A stretch of DNA of 64,000 nucleotides, taken from positions 372,001-436,000 of the forward strand of contig NZ_QFKX01000002.1 of assembly GCF_003130585.1 (NCBI RefSeq). Reading direction: 5' to 3'. Source of the DNA: Brachybacterium endophyticum. Lineage in GTDB: Bacteria > Actinomycetota > Actinomycetes > Actinomycetales > Dermabacteraceae. Position numbers and translations under genes: made by a program. Positions 1 to 8,229 of this stretch are shown here, piece after piece (the stretch's first letter is position 1; every line of letters begins with the position of its first letter). Under the pieces are notes generated by a model. It ran no database searches. It was not told the origin of the DNA and worked only from the letters and a program-made list of their open reading frames with translations.

Positions 1-1
1 G

Positions 2-1243
2 CTCGAGCTGGGCATCGACATCTCGGGGCTGGACGCGGTGCTGATCGCCGGCTGGCCGGGGACCCGGGCCTCCCTGTGGCAGCAGGCCGGACGGGCAGGC
101 CGCAGCCAGGAGGGTGATGCGCTCGCCCTGTTCATCGCCCGTGAGGACCCCTTGGACACCTACGTCGTCCACCACCCCCGCTCGGTCTTCGGGCAGGAGG
201 TCGAGGCGGCCGTGTTCGACCCCCACAACCCCTATGTGATGACGCCGCACCTGTGCGCCGCGGCGGCCGAGCTGCCGCTGCGCGACGGGGAGGAGGAGAT
301 CTTCGGGCCCAGCGCCCACGAGCTCCTGGACACCCTCGTGGCTCGCGGCGTGCTGCGACGCCGGCCGACGGGCTGGTACTGGACGATGACCGAGAGCGCT
401 CACGCCCTCACGGACCTGCGCGGCAGCGGAGGAGAGCCGGTGCGGATCGTGGAGGGGTCCAGCGGCGCCCTGCTGGGCACTGTCGACGCGGGCAGCGCCC
501 ACACCCAGGTCCACGACGGCGCGGTCTACCTGCACCAGGGAAGGACCTTCGTGGTCGACCACCTGGACGTCGAGCGGGCGGTCGCGCTCGTGCACCGCGA
601 GGATCCCCTGCATTCCACGCACCCGCAGTCCACCTCGACGATCCGCATCCGCGCCACCGAGCGCGAGGAGGAGTGGAAGGACGGGGTGCGCCTGTGCTTC
701 GGGACCGTGGACGTGACCGACCAGGTGACCGGGTACCAGGTGCGCGACGTCTACACCCAGGCGGTCCTCGGCCAGCATCCGCTGGATCTCCCGCCGCGCA
801 CGCTGACCACGCGGGCGGTGTGGTTCGTCCTGCCGGAGGAGCTCACCGAGCGTGAGGACATCCCCGGCGAGCTCCTGCCCGGCGCGCTGCACGCGGCCGA
901 GCACGCCGCGATCTCGATGCTGCCGTTGCTGGCCACGTGCGATCGCTGGGACATCGGTGGGGTGTCTACCGCCCGTCACGAGGACACCGGCGAGCCGACG
1001 ATCTTCGTGTACGACGGCGCGCCCGGCGGCGCCGGGTTCGCCCAGCGCGGCGCGGAGGACGCCGGCGCCTGGATCCGGGCCACGGCCGACATGATCGGCG
1101 AGTGCGACTGCGAGGCGGGCTGCCCCGCCTGCGTGGTCTCCCCGAAGTGCGGCAACGGCAACGAGCCGCTGTCGAAGTCGGGGGCGCTCGCCGTGCTCGG
1201 ACTGCTCGAGGGCGCCGGGCCGCCGCGGGCCCGCGAGGTCTGA
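2..1243 (+). CDS. DEAD/DEAH-box helicase with DUF1998 zinc-binding C-terminus (5' end outside window)
   Basis: C-terminal part of a superfamily 2 helicase; the frame is open from the first bases of the window, so the start and the ATPase motifs lie upstream. The first visible residues are the end of the helicase C domain: a motif V-like LELGIDISGLDAVL, then motif VI QQAGRAGR. The rest is the long DUF1998 region, ending in a Cys cluster (CDCEAGCPAC plus KCGNGN, about 1104-1160) that would bind zinc. This layout matches the MrfA/YprA family, which is implicated in repair of mitomycin damage in Bacillus. In actinobacteria the gene sits opposite the Tad-like pilus cluster, as it does here (Rv3649-like synteny). 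Family assignment is firm; the precise DNA substrate is inference. Confidence 0.9.
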   Translation, partial: LELGIDISGLDAVLIAGWPGTRASLWQQAGRAGRSQEGDALALFIAREDPLDTYVVHHPRSVFGQEVEAAVFDPHNPYVMTPHLCAAAAELPLRDGEEEIFGPSAHELLDTLVARGVLRRRPTGWYWTMTESAHALTDLRGSGGEPVRIVEGSSGALLGTVDAGSAHTQVHDGAVYLHQGRTFVVDHLDVERAVALVHREDPLHSTHPQSTSTIRIRATEREEEWKDGVRLCFGTVDVTDQVTGYQVRDVYTQAVLGQHPLDLPPRTLTTRAVWFVLPEELTEREDIPGELLPGALHAAEHAAISMLPLLATCDRWDIGGVSTARHEDTGEPTIFVYDGAPGGAGFAQRGAEDAGAWIRATADMIGECDCEAGCPACVVSPKCGNGNEPLSKSGALAVLGLLEGAGPPRAREV

Positions 1244-1566
1244 TCCGGCAGGATCCCCGCAGGGGTGCTCACCTCGACGATCGCGTCCTCGCCCTCGATG
1301 CGGCACGAGGTCATCCGGGCCCGGTTGCGGGAGACGGCCTCCGCGGCGACCTGGCACGGCGACGACCCGCCGACCGCGAGGGAGTCCGCCCCGGCGAGCG
1401 CCCCCAGGTCCGCGGCGGTGTCCGCACGCGAGGAGGCGAGCAGTCCCTGACCGATCAGGATCACCGCCGCGAGGACCGCGGTCATGGCTCCGGTGTAGGC
1501 CAGCACGCTGGCCGGCGCGGACCCCTCCTCGCCGAATGATCGACGAAGCCCTCGCCCTCGCCTCAT
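976..1566 (-). CDS. Helicase/secretion-neighbourhood TadE-like protein with long C-terminal tail
   Basis: Last gene of the leftward pilus operon, 196 residues. ATG at 1566 overlaps the upstream TadE stop as ATGA, which fixes the start by translational coupling. Residues 11-45 hold a Gly-Ser-Ala-rich TadE-like N-terminus and one membrane segment (VLAYTGAMTAVLAAVILIG), followed by a short extracellular region with two Cys. Known members of this actinobacterial family are only about 110-130 residues. Here the frame runs on for some 80 low-complexity Ser/Pro/Ala residues that lie antisense to the helicase 3' end (268-base convergent overlap). The tail may be genuine or may follow a lost stop codon; two other genes in this window carry single-base indels. 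Likely a minor pilin or pilus-assembly component. Confidence 0.7.
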   Translation of the reverse strand: MRRGRGLRRSFGEEGSAPASVLAYTGAMTAVLAAVILIGQGLLASSRADTAADLGALAGADSLAVGGSSPCQVAAEAVSRNRARMTSCRIEGEDAIVEVSTPAGILPDQTSRARGGPAPSSSPSTASAPDFDSGSLPLPHFGETTQAGQPASQSHSPIMSAVARIQAPASSAPRWANPAPPGAPSYTKIVGSPVSS

Positions 1567-2072
1567 GGCGACTGCCCGCCGGCGTCGTCCCCCACCAGGT
1601 GCGGCTCGCGGCGAGCCGAGGCGCTGCCCGTGAGCTGCCAGTGGCCGCCCGCGAGCGGGCCCGAGTCCACCTGCGGGGCGCGCGTGACCGTGACCTCCAC
1701 CCATGCTCCGTCGCTGTGGAAGCTCACCTGCGCGTCCTCACCCGCGATCCGCTGCGCGGTCCGGGTGGCCTCCCCTTCGCTCTGCCCTCGGGCCATCTCC
1801 CGTGCGGCGCCTCGCGCGGCGGACTGCAGACCCACCTCGGTGCCGATCCCGATCCCCGCCACCAGGATCACCAGCACCATCGCGACGATCACCGGCAGCA
1901 CGACGGCCGCCTCCGCCGTGACGGATCCCCGCGTGCAGGACAGTCCCGGGCAGGGCAGTCCTCGGCGGGCGCCCCGTGGGGACGTGCGTCGGCCCGGGCG
2001 CGGGGCGCCCCGATCGACCCGGGAAGGGGCCGGTCGGGACGCTCCGTCCACAGCGGGGGAGCGGTCGGTCAC
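1563..2072 (-). CDS. TadE-family pilus assembly protein
   Basis: A 169-residue protein with a long basic N-terminus, then the TadE signature region GSVTAEAAVVLPVIV (about residues 49-63, with the conserved Glu) running into a single membrane helix to about residue 78 and an exported C-terminal domain with a lone Trp/His patch. TadE proteins are minor pseudopilins of Tad/Flp systems (family knowledge). The GTG start at 2072 overlaps the upstream DUF4244 stop as GTGA, and its own stop overlaps the next start as ATGA, so it is an internal gene of a tightly coupled operon. The first 45 residues are unusually long and Arg/Pro-rich for a TadE leader; an internal start is possible but would break the coupling. 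Confidence 0.8.
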   Translation of the reverse strand: MTDRSPAVDGASRPAPSRVDRGAPRPGRRTSPRGARRGLPCPGLSCTRGSVTAEAAVVLPVIVAMVLVILVAGIGIGTEVGLQSAARGAAREMARGQSEGEATRTAQRIAGEDAQVSFHSDGAWVEVTVTRAPQVDSGPLAGGHWQLTGSASARREPHLVGDDAGGQSP

Positions 2073-2287
2073 TGACCCAGCGAGAGCGCGCTGGTGATGA
2101 TGTTCATCAGCAGGTCCCGCACCTCGCCGGACTTCAGCAGCACCACCAGCACGGCGGCGAAGCCGCAGGCGGCGAGCACCGTGATGGCGTACTCCGCGGT
2201 GGACGCCCCGGTCTCGTCCCGCAGTGCCGCCCCGAGGGTGCGGCGCGTGGGCCCGAGGGCGTGAGGGGTCGTGGTCGTGTCGGTCAT
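2069..2287 (-). CDS. DUF4244 Flp-like pilin subunit
   Basis: A 72-residue small protein with a hydrophilic N-terminus, the motif DETGASTAEYAITVLA (about residues 25-40) and one hydrophobic helix continuing to about residue 52. The T-A-E-Y-A core is that of Flp prepilins and the DUF4244 family, equivalent to Rv3656c. It probably polymerises into the pilus fibre. ATG at 2287 follows GAAGGAGACACC, a clear ribosome site. A 102-base gap separates it from the upstream tadBC-like gene, the only real gap in this operon; it could hold an internal promoter or processing site that raises pilin expression, though no clear hairpin is visible. No prepilin peptidase gene lies in the window. Confidence 0.82.
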   Translation of the reverse strand: MTDTTTTPHALGPTRRTLGAALRDETGASTAEYAITVLAACGFAAVLVVLLKSGEVRDLLMNIITSALSLGQ

Positions 2288-2389
2288 GGTGTCTCCTTCG
2301 TGGGGTGCCCGCGGACGCGAGCGGATGGAGCGTCGCCGGCCGGCGACGCGGACCGGGGATGCCCGGTGGTCGAGGGGTGCCGGGCGTGG

Positions 2390-3508
2390 TCAGGTCCCGG
2401 CGGGGATCCAGGTCTGGACGCCGAGGGAGCCGCCCAGCAGCGAGGCGACGGTGGGGATGATGCCCAGCAGCACGAACGCGGGCAGGAGGGTGGTCCCGGT
2501 GGGCAGCACCAGACGCACCGCGAGACGTGCCGCGGCGGCCTCGGCCTCGCGCGCCCGATCACGCCGCGCGTCCTGTGCCGCTCCGGAGAGCACCCGTGTG
2601 AGGTCCGCGCCCGAGCGTTCGGCCAGCAGCGCGGACTGGCCGAGCACCGCGAGCGAGGGATCCAGGTGGGCGGCCGCGAGAGTGGCGGGCACACCGGAGG
2701 CGAGGGACTGTGCGAAGCGGTCGAGATCGCGGGCCGCGCCGTGGGAATCCCGGTCCTCGGAGAGCGCGTGGGCGACCACCTCGCAGGCCCCGGCGAGCGG
2801 CAGCCCGGAGGTCATGGCGCCGGCGACCAGATCCAGCAGCACCGAGGGGTCCACCGCGGTGCTCACCCGGCCTTCCGCGGTCCGCATCAGCGAACGCATC
2901 CACCACCAGCCGCCCAGCGTCAGCGCACCGCCCGTGACCAGGAGGACCCTCCCCGCGCCGGTCCCGACGAGCGTGCGCAGGGGATCAGCGCCCAGCAGTG
3001 CACCGAGCGCCACTCCCGCGAGCGGCAGACCCAGCAGGATCCTGCCGGTCGCGCGGGGACCGGCGAAGGCGCTGCGACGCGCGGCCGCGGCATCGTGCAG
3101 CCCCCGGAGAGCGCCGGCCAGGCCGTCGAGCAGAGCGGCCATCGGGGCACCACTGCGCTCGCAGACCTCCAGTGCGGCGCCCAGGGAGCGGATCTCCGCG
3201 GAATGGGCGAGAGAACGGCGGCCCGCTCGTCGCGGGTCGGCTCCCGCGCTCACCCGCTGGGCGAGGTCCGAGAGATCGCCGGGCGGCAGCGACTCGCCGA
3301 CGATCCGCCAGGCCTGGCGGATCGGGGACCCGCTCGAGAACACGACGGCGAGGCGTTCGACCATCCGCGCGACGTCGAGGGTGCTGGCACGCGAACGCGG
3401 CCGGACGAGGAGCGCGGTGGTGCCCGGCGGAAGGGTCCTCGCCGGCCCTCGGCCCCAGGCGACGAGCAGGGCCAGAGGGATGACGAGCAGTGCGGGGACG
3501 AGTGTCAT
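2390..3508 (-). CDS. Type II secretion F-domain membrane protein, TadB-TadC fusion
   Basis: A 372-residue inner-membrane platform protein of the Tad machine. ATG at 3508 overlaps the tadA stop as ATGA. Two T2SSF modules can be read in one chain. The first (about residues 45-170) has RMVERLAVVFSSGSPIRQAW and LEVCERSGAPMAALLDGLA, followed by membrane helices near 135-175. The second (about residues 185-365) has VAGAMTSGLPLAGACEVV and LLAERSGADLTRVLSG, followed by a terminal hydrophobic pair. Tad loci normally encode TadB and TadC as separate proteins (for example Rv3658c and Rv3657c), so this looks like a natural fusion or a strongly shortened pair. It should couple the TadA ATPase to pilin extraction. 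Confidence 0.85.
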   Translation of the reverse strand: MTLVPALLVIPLALLVAWGRGPARTLPPGTTALLVRPRSRASTLDVARMVERLAVVFSSGSPIRQAWRIVGESLPPGDLSDLAQRVSAGADPRRAGRRSLAHSAEIRSLGAALEVCERSGAPMAALLDGLAGALRGLHDAAAARRSAFAGPRATGRILLGLPLAGVALGALLGADPLRTLVGTGAGRVLLVTGGALTLGGWWWMRSLMRTAEGRVSTAVDPSVLLDLVAGAMTSGLPLAGACEVVAHALSEDRDSHGAARDLDRFAQSLASGVPATLAAAHLDPSLAVLGQSALLAERSGADLTRVLSGAAQDARRDRAREAEAAAARLAVRLVLPTGTTLLPAFVLLGIIPTVASLLGGSLGVQTWIPAGT

Positions 3509-4734
3509 CGTGCGCCCGCCCCGGCGGCGTGGCGTCCACGCGCCCGTGCGGGACCTCCGACGGCGCCCTCGAGGATCCCTGGATCCAGATGGAGGCGCAC
3601 GGCCAGGCGTTCCCACCCCGGCCCGGCAGCGGGCTCCTCGTCACGGAGGTCGAGGGCCGAGACCGCTCGCAGTCCGCCGTCGGCCCCGCGCTCGAGGACG
3701 GCGACCTCGACGACACGGCGCCGCCCGCCGGGTCGCCCGAGGTGCACGATCACCTCCAGGGCGCTCGCCGCCTGGGCCGCGAGCGCTTGTCGGTCCAGCC
3801 CTCCGAGGGCCCCGAGTGCCTCGAGACGGGCGGGAACGTCCAGCGCCGTGTTCGCGTGCAGGGTCCCGCACCCGCCCTCATGTCCGGTGTTCAGGGCCTG
3901 CAGCAGCTCACGCACCTCGCCGCCGCGGCACTCGCCGAGCACCACGCGGTCCGGCCTCATCCGCAGGCTCTGCCGCACCAGGTCGATCAGGCCCACGCCG
4001 CCGCTGCCCTCGCTGTTGGCATGGCGGGACTGCAGGTGGACGACGTGCGGATGATCGATGCGCAGCTCCTGGGCGTCCTCGATCACGACGATCCGTTCCT
4101 GCGCGTCGGTGAGGGAAAGCAGCGCCCCGAGCAGCGTGGTCTTCCCGCTGCCCGTGCCGCCGGTGACCACGAAGGCGGCCCGGGCCGTGACGAGGGCACG
4201 CAGGATCGCCGGTGCGGGGCCCGGGAGGGCGCCCGCGGCCTCGAGGTCCGCGAGCGAGAGGGCTCGCCGGGCGGGCAGGCGCAGCGAGATCAGTGCGCCG
4301 CCGGTCGACAGCGGCGGCAGCACGCCGTGGAAACGGATCCCTCCGGGCAGGCGCGCGTCGGCACAGGGCGCCGCGTCGTCGAGGCGGCGCCCTCCCAGGG
4401 TCGCCAGTCGCACCGCGAGCTCCCGCGCCTCGCGCGGATCGATCCGCACCTCGCTGCGATGCAGCCCCTCCGGGTCGTCGACCCAGATGGTCCCGTCACC
4501 GTTGACCAGCACATCGGTGACGTCGGCGCCGAGCAGCCCCTGCAGTGGGCCGAGCCCGGCGACGTGATCCCGCACCCGTGCCGTCACCTCGAGCATCGCA
4601 GCGGCCCCCAGCACCCGGCCCTCCGAGCGCAGGGCGCGGGAGACCCGGGCGACGTCCACCGGGCCGGGGTCGGCGGCGAGATCCTCCCGCACCCGCTCGA
4701 CGATGCCCTCGACAGCCGCGGCCGGGGCGCTCAT
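3505..4734 (-). CDS. TadA/CpaF-family pilus assembly ATPase
   Basis: A 409-residue secretion ATPase that powers pilus assembly from the cytoplasmic face. Walker A is GGTGSGKTT at about residues 192-200; a Walker B-like segment RVVLGECRGGE lies at about 264-274 and the His box GTLHAN at about 290-295. The N-terminal domain contains the CpaF signature DVLVNGDGTIWVDDP (about 74-88). The length is typical for the shorter actinobacterial CpaF forms (Rv3659c-like). ATG at 4734 overlaps the stop of the upstream Ssd-like frame as ATGA, and its stop overlaps the F-protein start, so the whole cluster is likely one transcript read leftward. Confidence 0.93.
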   Translation of the reverse strand: MSAPAAAVEGIVERVREDLAADPGPVDVARVSRALRSEGRVLGAAAMLEVTARVRDHVAGLGPLQGLLGADVTDVLVNGDGTIWVDDPEGLHRSEVRIDPREARELAVRLATLGGRRLDDAAPCADARLPGGIRFHGVLPPLSTGGALISLRLPARRALSLADLEAAGALPGPAPAILRALVTARAAFVVTGGTGSGKTTLLGALLSLTDAQERIVVIEDAQELRIDHPHVVHLQSRHANSEGSGGVGLIDLVRQSLRMRPDRVVLGECRGGEVRELLQALNTGHEGGCGTLHANTALDVPARLEALGALGGLDRQALAAQAASALEVIVHLGRPGGRRRVVEVAVLERGADGGLRAVSALDLRDEEPAAGPGWERLAVRLHLDPGILEGAVGGPARARGRHAAGAGAR

Positions 4735-5833
4735 CGCTCCTGCTCCCAGGCCTCGACGATGCGACGGGAGAGGGCATCGGCCCCGCCCCGTCGCACGTCC
4801 AGCAGCGGGACGAGGGCGCGCGAGGAGTCCTTGAAGCGCCCCGCGACCGGGACGTGCAGGACCTCGCGCACATCGGCCGGACCGACCGGCCCGCGACCGC
4901 GCAGCACGGCCTCGTCGGTCCCGGTCGGCAGGTGCCACGCGGCGACGCGCCGGGAGGCGGCGCGCAGGGCGTGATCGCTGGCCGGGACCACCACGAACAG
5001 CCGGTCCAGGTGCGGCACGGCGGTGCCCACCAGATCGGGCGCGAGGTCCACCACCACCTGGGCGGTGAGGGTGTCGAGCGCCGCCAGCACATGGTCCAGC
5101 TGCACACCGCTCGGTGCGGGCTCCTCCCGGGCCACCAGCAGGTGCACGTCGTCGACCTCGGGGAGCCCGTCGACCAGGGCGTCGCCGTCGGCCGCATCGA
5201 TCCCGGCGAGATCCTCCCAGCAGGCCCCCTGCAGCTCGGGGGCCTCGACCAGCGCGTCCAGGCCCCGCCGAGGGGATCGGCGTCGATGAGCACGCTGTCC
5301 ATCCCGCTGCGGGCCGCTGCCCCGGCCAGCCGTGCCGCGAAGCTCGAGGCCCCCGCCCCACCGCAGCCTCCAACCACCCCGATGACCTGGGCCCGCTCGC
5401 GCGGTCGCAGCGCCGTCCCGAGCAGCGCCAGCAGGCGCGCGGATTCCTCGGGCAGACGCACGACGCCGGCTGCCTCGTGCTCGAGGGCGCTGCGCCACAC
5501 GGGCTCGGAGACCGCCTTGTCGGTGACCACCAGGGGGCGGGATCGGGCGGAGCGCGAGACCGTGGCGCCGAGCAGGGCGGCCGGCGTCCACAGGTGCAGC
5601 AGGCAGCTCTGGCGGTCCTCGGCATCGAGCTGCCCGGCGTCGCACAGCAGCGCTCCTGCCGCGGCGACGTGGTCCTCGACGAGGGCCCGCAGAGGGCGCC
5701 CGGTGTCACCCGTGGTCCGCTCCTCGCCGTCGGCCGCATCCGAGGGAGCCGGATGGGGGGCGTCGTGCCAGGCGATCAGCGGCACCCGCGGCGGCGGGGC
5801 CGAGAGGCCTGCAGCCGCCGCCGGCCGCAGCAC
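4731..5833 (-). pseudogene. CpaE/Ssd-like MinD-family ATPase, interrupted by a one-base frameshift
   Basis: First gene of the pilus operon, equivalent to septum-site protein Ssd (Rv3660c). From the GTG at 5833 (preceded by GAGGGGGCG) one frame encodes a receiver-like N-terminal region and the deviant Walker motif VGGCGGAGASSFAARLAG, then VLIDADPLGG at about 5270. The rest of the protein (GLDALVEAPELQGACW to the end at 4731) continues in a different frame. Adding a single G to the GGGG run at 5263-5266 restores DPLGGGLDALVEA and gives about 367 residues, close to the family's usual length. So the gene is either a pseudogene or carries a sequencing error. The downstream stop keeps its ATGA overlap with tadA, which argues that the second half is the native frame. 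Confidence 0.75.
5263..5266 (-). other. Frameshift position in the Ssd-like gene
   Basis: A C4 run on the plus strand (G4 in the gene). Five bases are needed to join LIDADPLGG to GLDALVEAPE, the expected MinD-family continuation. Confidence 0.7.
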
Positions 5834-6046
5834 CGCCCCCTCGCAGGGGCGCGGGAGACGGCATCCGCGGGCGGGACGTCGACGGGGAAGCGGACGGGGG
5901 AGCGGGGAGCGCGGCGATCCAGGAGGCTGGTCATGCCCCCAGGGTCGGGCGCCCGCGGCGCGCCGTCAGCCCCGGACCCCCGATGGGGGACAAGCCCCGG
6001 TTGTGGAGGACCGGGGTCGCCGGAGCGGGGCGGCGGGGCCGGGCGC

Positions 6047-6865
6047 TCAGAACTCCAGGTCGACCACCACGGGCGCATGGTCGGAGGCGCCCTTGCCCTT
6101 GCGCTCCTCACGATCGATGAAGGAGGCGCGATAGGCGTTCTGCACCGCGGGCGAGCCGAGGGCGAAGTCGATGCGCATGCCCTCCTTCTTGGGGAAGCGC
6201 AGCTGCTGGTAGTCCCAGTAGGTGTAGACCTGGGGCCCCGGGTGGTCGGGGCGCACCAGGTCGGCGTAGCCCTCGTCGACCACGGCACGGAAGGCCGCGC
6301 GCTCGGGCTCGGTGACGTGGGTCTTCCCCTCGAAGAACTCCATCGACCACACGTCCTCGTCCTCCGGCGCGACGTTGAAGTCGCCGGTCAGCAGTACCGG
6401 CGCCTGGGCGTCGGCGGCCAGCTCACGGGCGCCCTCCGCGCGCAGCGCCTCGAGCCAGCGCAGCTTGTAACCGTAGTGCGGATGGTCGATCTCGCGGCCG
6501 TTGGGGATGTACAGCGACCACAGGCGCAGCCCGGGCGAGGTCCCCTCGGCCCCGCCCACCAGGGCGCCCAGCGCGCGGGCCTCGACGACACCGTCCTCCT
6601 CCTCGGGCCATGTCGGCACGTCGGGCAGCTGGGTGTGCACGTCGCTCAGCCCGATCCGGGAGGCGATCGCGACGCCGTTCCACTGGTTCAGGCCGTGCGC
6701 CGCGACCTCGTAGCCGGCCGCCTCGAGGCCTGAGAGGTCCAGCTGCTCGGGCTTCGCCTTGATCTCCTGCAGGGCGATCACGTCGATCTCGTGGCGCTCC
6801 AGGAGCGCCAGCAGGCGGTCCGTCCGGGCTCGCAGCGAGTTGATGTTCCAGGTCGCGATGCGCAT
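6047..6865 (-). CDS. xthA: Exodeoxyribonuclease III (AP endonuclease)
   Basis: A 272-residue endonuclease/exonuclease/phosphatase-fold enzyme that cuts DNA at abasic sites and trims 3' ends in base-excision repair. It starts with the canonical MRIATWNINSLRAR and has the metal-binding Glu in IALQEIKAKPEQ (about residues 31-42), the catalytic block LLTGDFNVAPEDEDVW, and the terminal SDHAPVVVDLE. ATG at 6865 was chosen because the protein motif begins there and because a -10-like TAGACT (6873-6878, minus strand) lies 7 bases upstream, leaving no room for a ribosome site. This is a leaderless arrangement. It stands alone, divergent from the amidohydrolase gene. Confidence 0.95.
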   Translation of the reverse strand: MRIATWNINSLRARTDRLLALLERHEIDVIALQEIKAKPEQLDLSGLEAAGYEVAAHGLNQWNGVAIASRIGLSDVHTQLPDVPTWPEEEDGVVEARALGALVGGAEGTSPGLRLWSLYIPNGREIDHPHYGYKLRWLEALRAEGARELAADAQAPVLLTGDFNVAPEDEDVWSMEFFEGKTHVTEPERAAFRAVVDEGYADLVRPDHPGPQVYTYWDYQQLRFPKKEGMRIDFALGSPAVQNAYRASFIDREERKGKGASDHAPVVVDLEF

Positions 6866-6872
6866 GCCCGGC

Positions 6873-6878
6873 AGTCTA
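6873..6878 (-). promoter_or_regulatory. -10 element of xthA (leaderless)
   Basis: TAGACT on the minus strand, 7 bases before the ATG at 6865. Transcription would begin at or next to the start codon. No good -35 hexamer is visible. Confidence 0.55.
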
Positions 6879-6976
6879 TGCGTGCACCGAAGTGTCGTGC
6901 CGTGCGGGACCGGGGCCGAGGGGACCGACCTCCGGGGCGTCGTGCAATCCGCTCCGCGGAGGCGCACAGTGGAGGC

Positions 6977-8203
6977 ATGGACGCGACAGTGGAGACGAGC
7001 CTGGAGAACCTGTGGTCGTGGCAGGAGGACTTCTACAAGGAGTCCCACCGCCATCCCGAGCTGAGCATGCAGGAGGAGCAGACCGCCTCCCGCATCGAGA
7101 AGGAGCTCGAGGGCCTGGGTCTGGCATCCCGCCGCTTCGGCGGCACGGGTGTGGTCAGCGTGATCGAGAACGGGGAGGGCCCCGTGGTCCTGGCGCGGGC
7201 GGACATCGACGCCCTGCCGGTGACCGAGGACCCGGTGGCCGACTACCGCTCGCAGGCCGACGGCGTCATGCACGCGTGCGGCCACGATTTCCATTTCTCC
7301 GCGCTGCTGGGAGCCGTGCGCGCCCTCGTCGAGGCGAAGCAGGCCTGGAGCGGCACCTACATCGCCCTGTTCCAGCCCGGGGAGGAGGCCGCCGACGGCG
7401 CCCGGTCGATGCTGCGCGACGGACTCGCCGACGCCGTGCCGAGGCCCGACGTGGCACTCGGCCAGCACGTGATGCCGGGGATCGCCGGGCAGCTGGGGGT
7501 GCTCGGCGGGCCGATCCTCTCCCAGGGCGACTCGGTGCACATCACCCTGCACGGTCGCGGCGCCCACGGGTCGATGCCGCACAACGCGGTGGATCCCGTC
7601 GTGCTCGCCGCCGACATCGTCGTGCGCCTCCAGCAGATCGTGTCCCGCGAGATCCAGCCCGGCACCTTCTCCGTCCTCACGGTCGGCTCGCTGGTCGCGG
7701 GCACGAAGTCGAACATCATCCCCTCCACGGCGGAGCTGCGCGTCAATCTGCGCCACTACGACACCGACGTGCGCGACCACGTGATCGGCTCCCTCGAGCG
7801 CATCGTGCGCGCCGAGTGCGAGGCCGCCGGCTGCCCCCGGCAGCCCGAGTTCGAGTACTACGACCAGTACCCGCTCACCGACAACGACGCGGAGCAGGCC
7901 GAACGCATCCGCGGCGCCTTCGAGGAGGCCTTCGAGGACGGCCAGGTCGTCACCCCGCCGCGGCAGACCGCGAGCGAGGACTTCTCGAACATCCCCGACG
8001 CCTTCGGGGCGCCCTACGTGTACTGGATCGTCGGCGGCACGGACCCCGGGACCTATCGCGCGGCGGTCGAGAACGGCACCGTCGCACAGGACGTCCCCGC
8101 CAACCACCAGAGCGGCTTCGTGCCCGAGCTGCACCCGACCCTCGAGGTCATGACCCGCGCACAGGTCGTGGCGGCACTGGCCTACCTGGGATCGCGCCCC
8201 TGA
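6977..8203 (+). CDS. M20-family amidohydrolase/peptidase
   Basis: A 408-residue metal-dependent hydrolase of the aminoacylase/carboxypeptidase group (hippurate hydrolase-like); it would remove an acyl or amino-acid group from an N-substituted amino acid in the cytoplasm. Visible metal and catalytic motifs are LARADIDALPVTE, HACGHDFHFSALLGA, FQPGEEAADGARSML and the late ASEDFSNIPD. A dimerisation insert lies between about residues 185 and 295. ATG at 6977 is preceded by GGAGGC, which sits unusually close for a ribosome site, and by CACAGT six bases before the start, so a leaderless transcript is also possible. There is no signal peptide. The substrate cannot be told from sequence. Confidence 0.9.
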   Translation: MDATVETSLENLWSWQEDFYKESHRHPELSMQEEQTASRIEKELEGLGLASRRFGGTGVVSVIENGEGPVVLARADIDALPVTEDPVADYRSQADGVMHACGHDFHFSALLGAVRALVEAKQAWSGTYIALFQPGEEAADGARSMLRDGLADAVPRPDVALGQHVMPGIAGQLGVLGGPILSQGDSVHITLHGRGAHGSMPHNAVDPVVLAADIVVRLQQIVSREIQPGTFSVLTVGSLVAGTKSNIIPSTAELRVNLRHYDTDVRDHVIGSLERIVRAECEAAGCPRQPEFEYYDQYPLTDNDAEQAERIRGAFEEAFEDGQVVTPPRQTASEDFSNIPDAFGAPYVYWIVGGTDPGTYRAAVENGTVAQDVPANHQSGFVPELHPTLEVMTRAQVVAALAYLGSRP

Positions 8204-8217
8204 GCCGTCCCGCGGAT

Positions 8218-8223
8218 TACCAT
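8218..8223 (+). promoter_or_regulatory. -10 element of the SDR gene (leaderless)
   Basis: TACCAT ends six bases before the ATG at 8230. It lies just after the stop codon of the upstream amidohydrolase. Confidence 0.5.
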
Positions 8224-8229
8224 CTGACC

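Noticed and set aside
1976-4112. Two overlapping 600-700 codon plus-strand frames
   Set aside because: Antisense to the TadA and TadB-TadC genes, which have clear motifs and ATGA overlaps.
5834-5935. An ATG at 5935 with a short frame reading toward the Ssd-like gene
   Set aside because: It would need a second frameshift to join the Ssd-like protein; the GTG at 5833 has a ribosome site. Not fully excluded.
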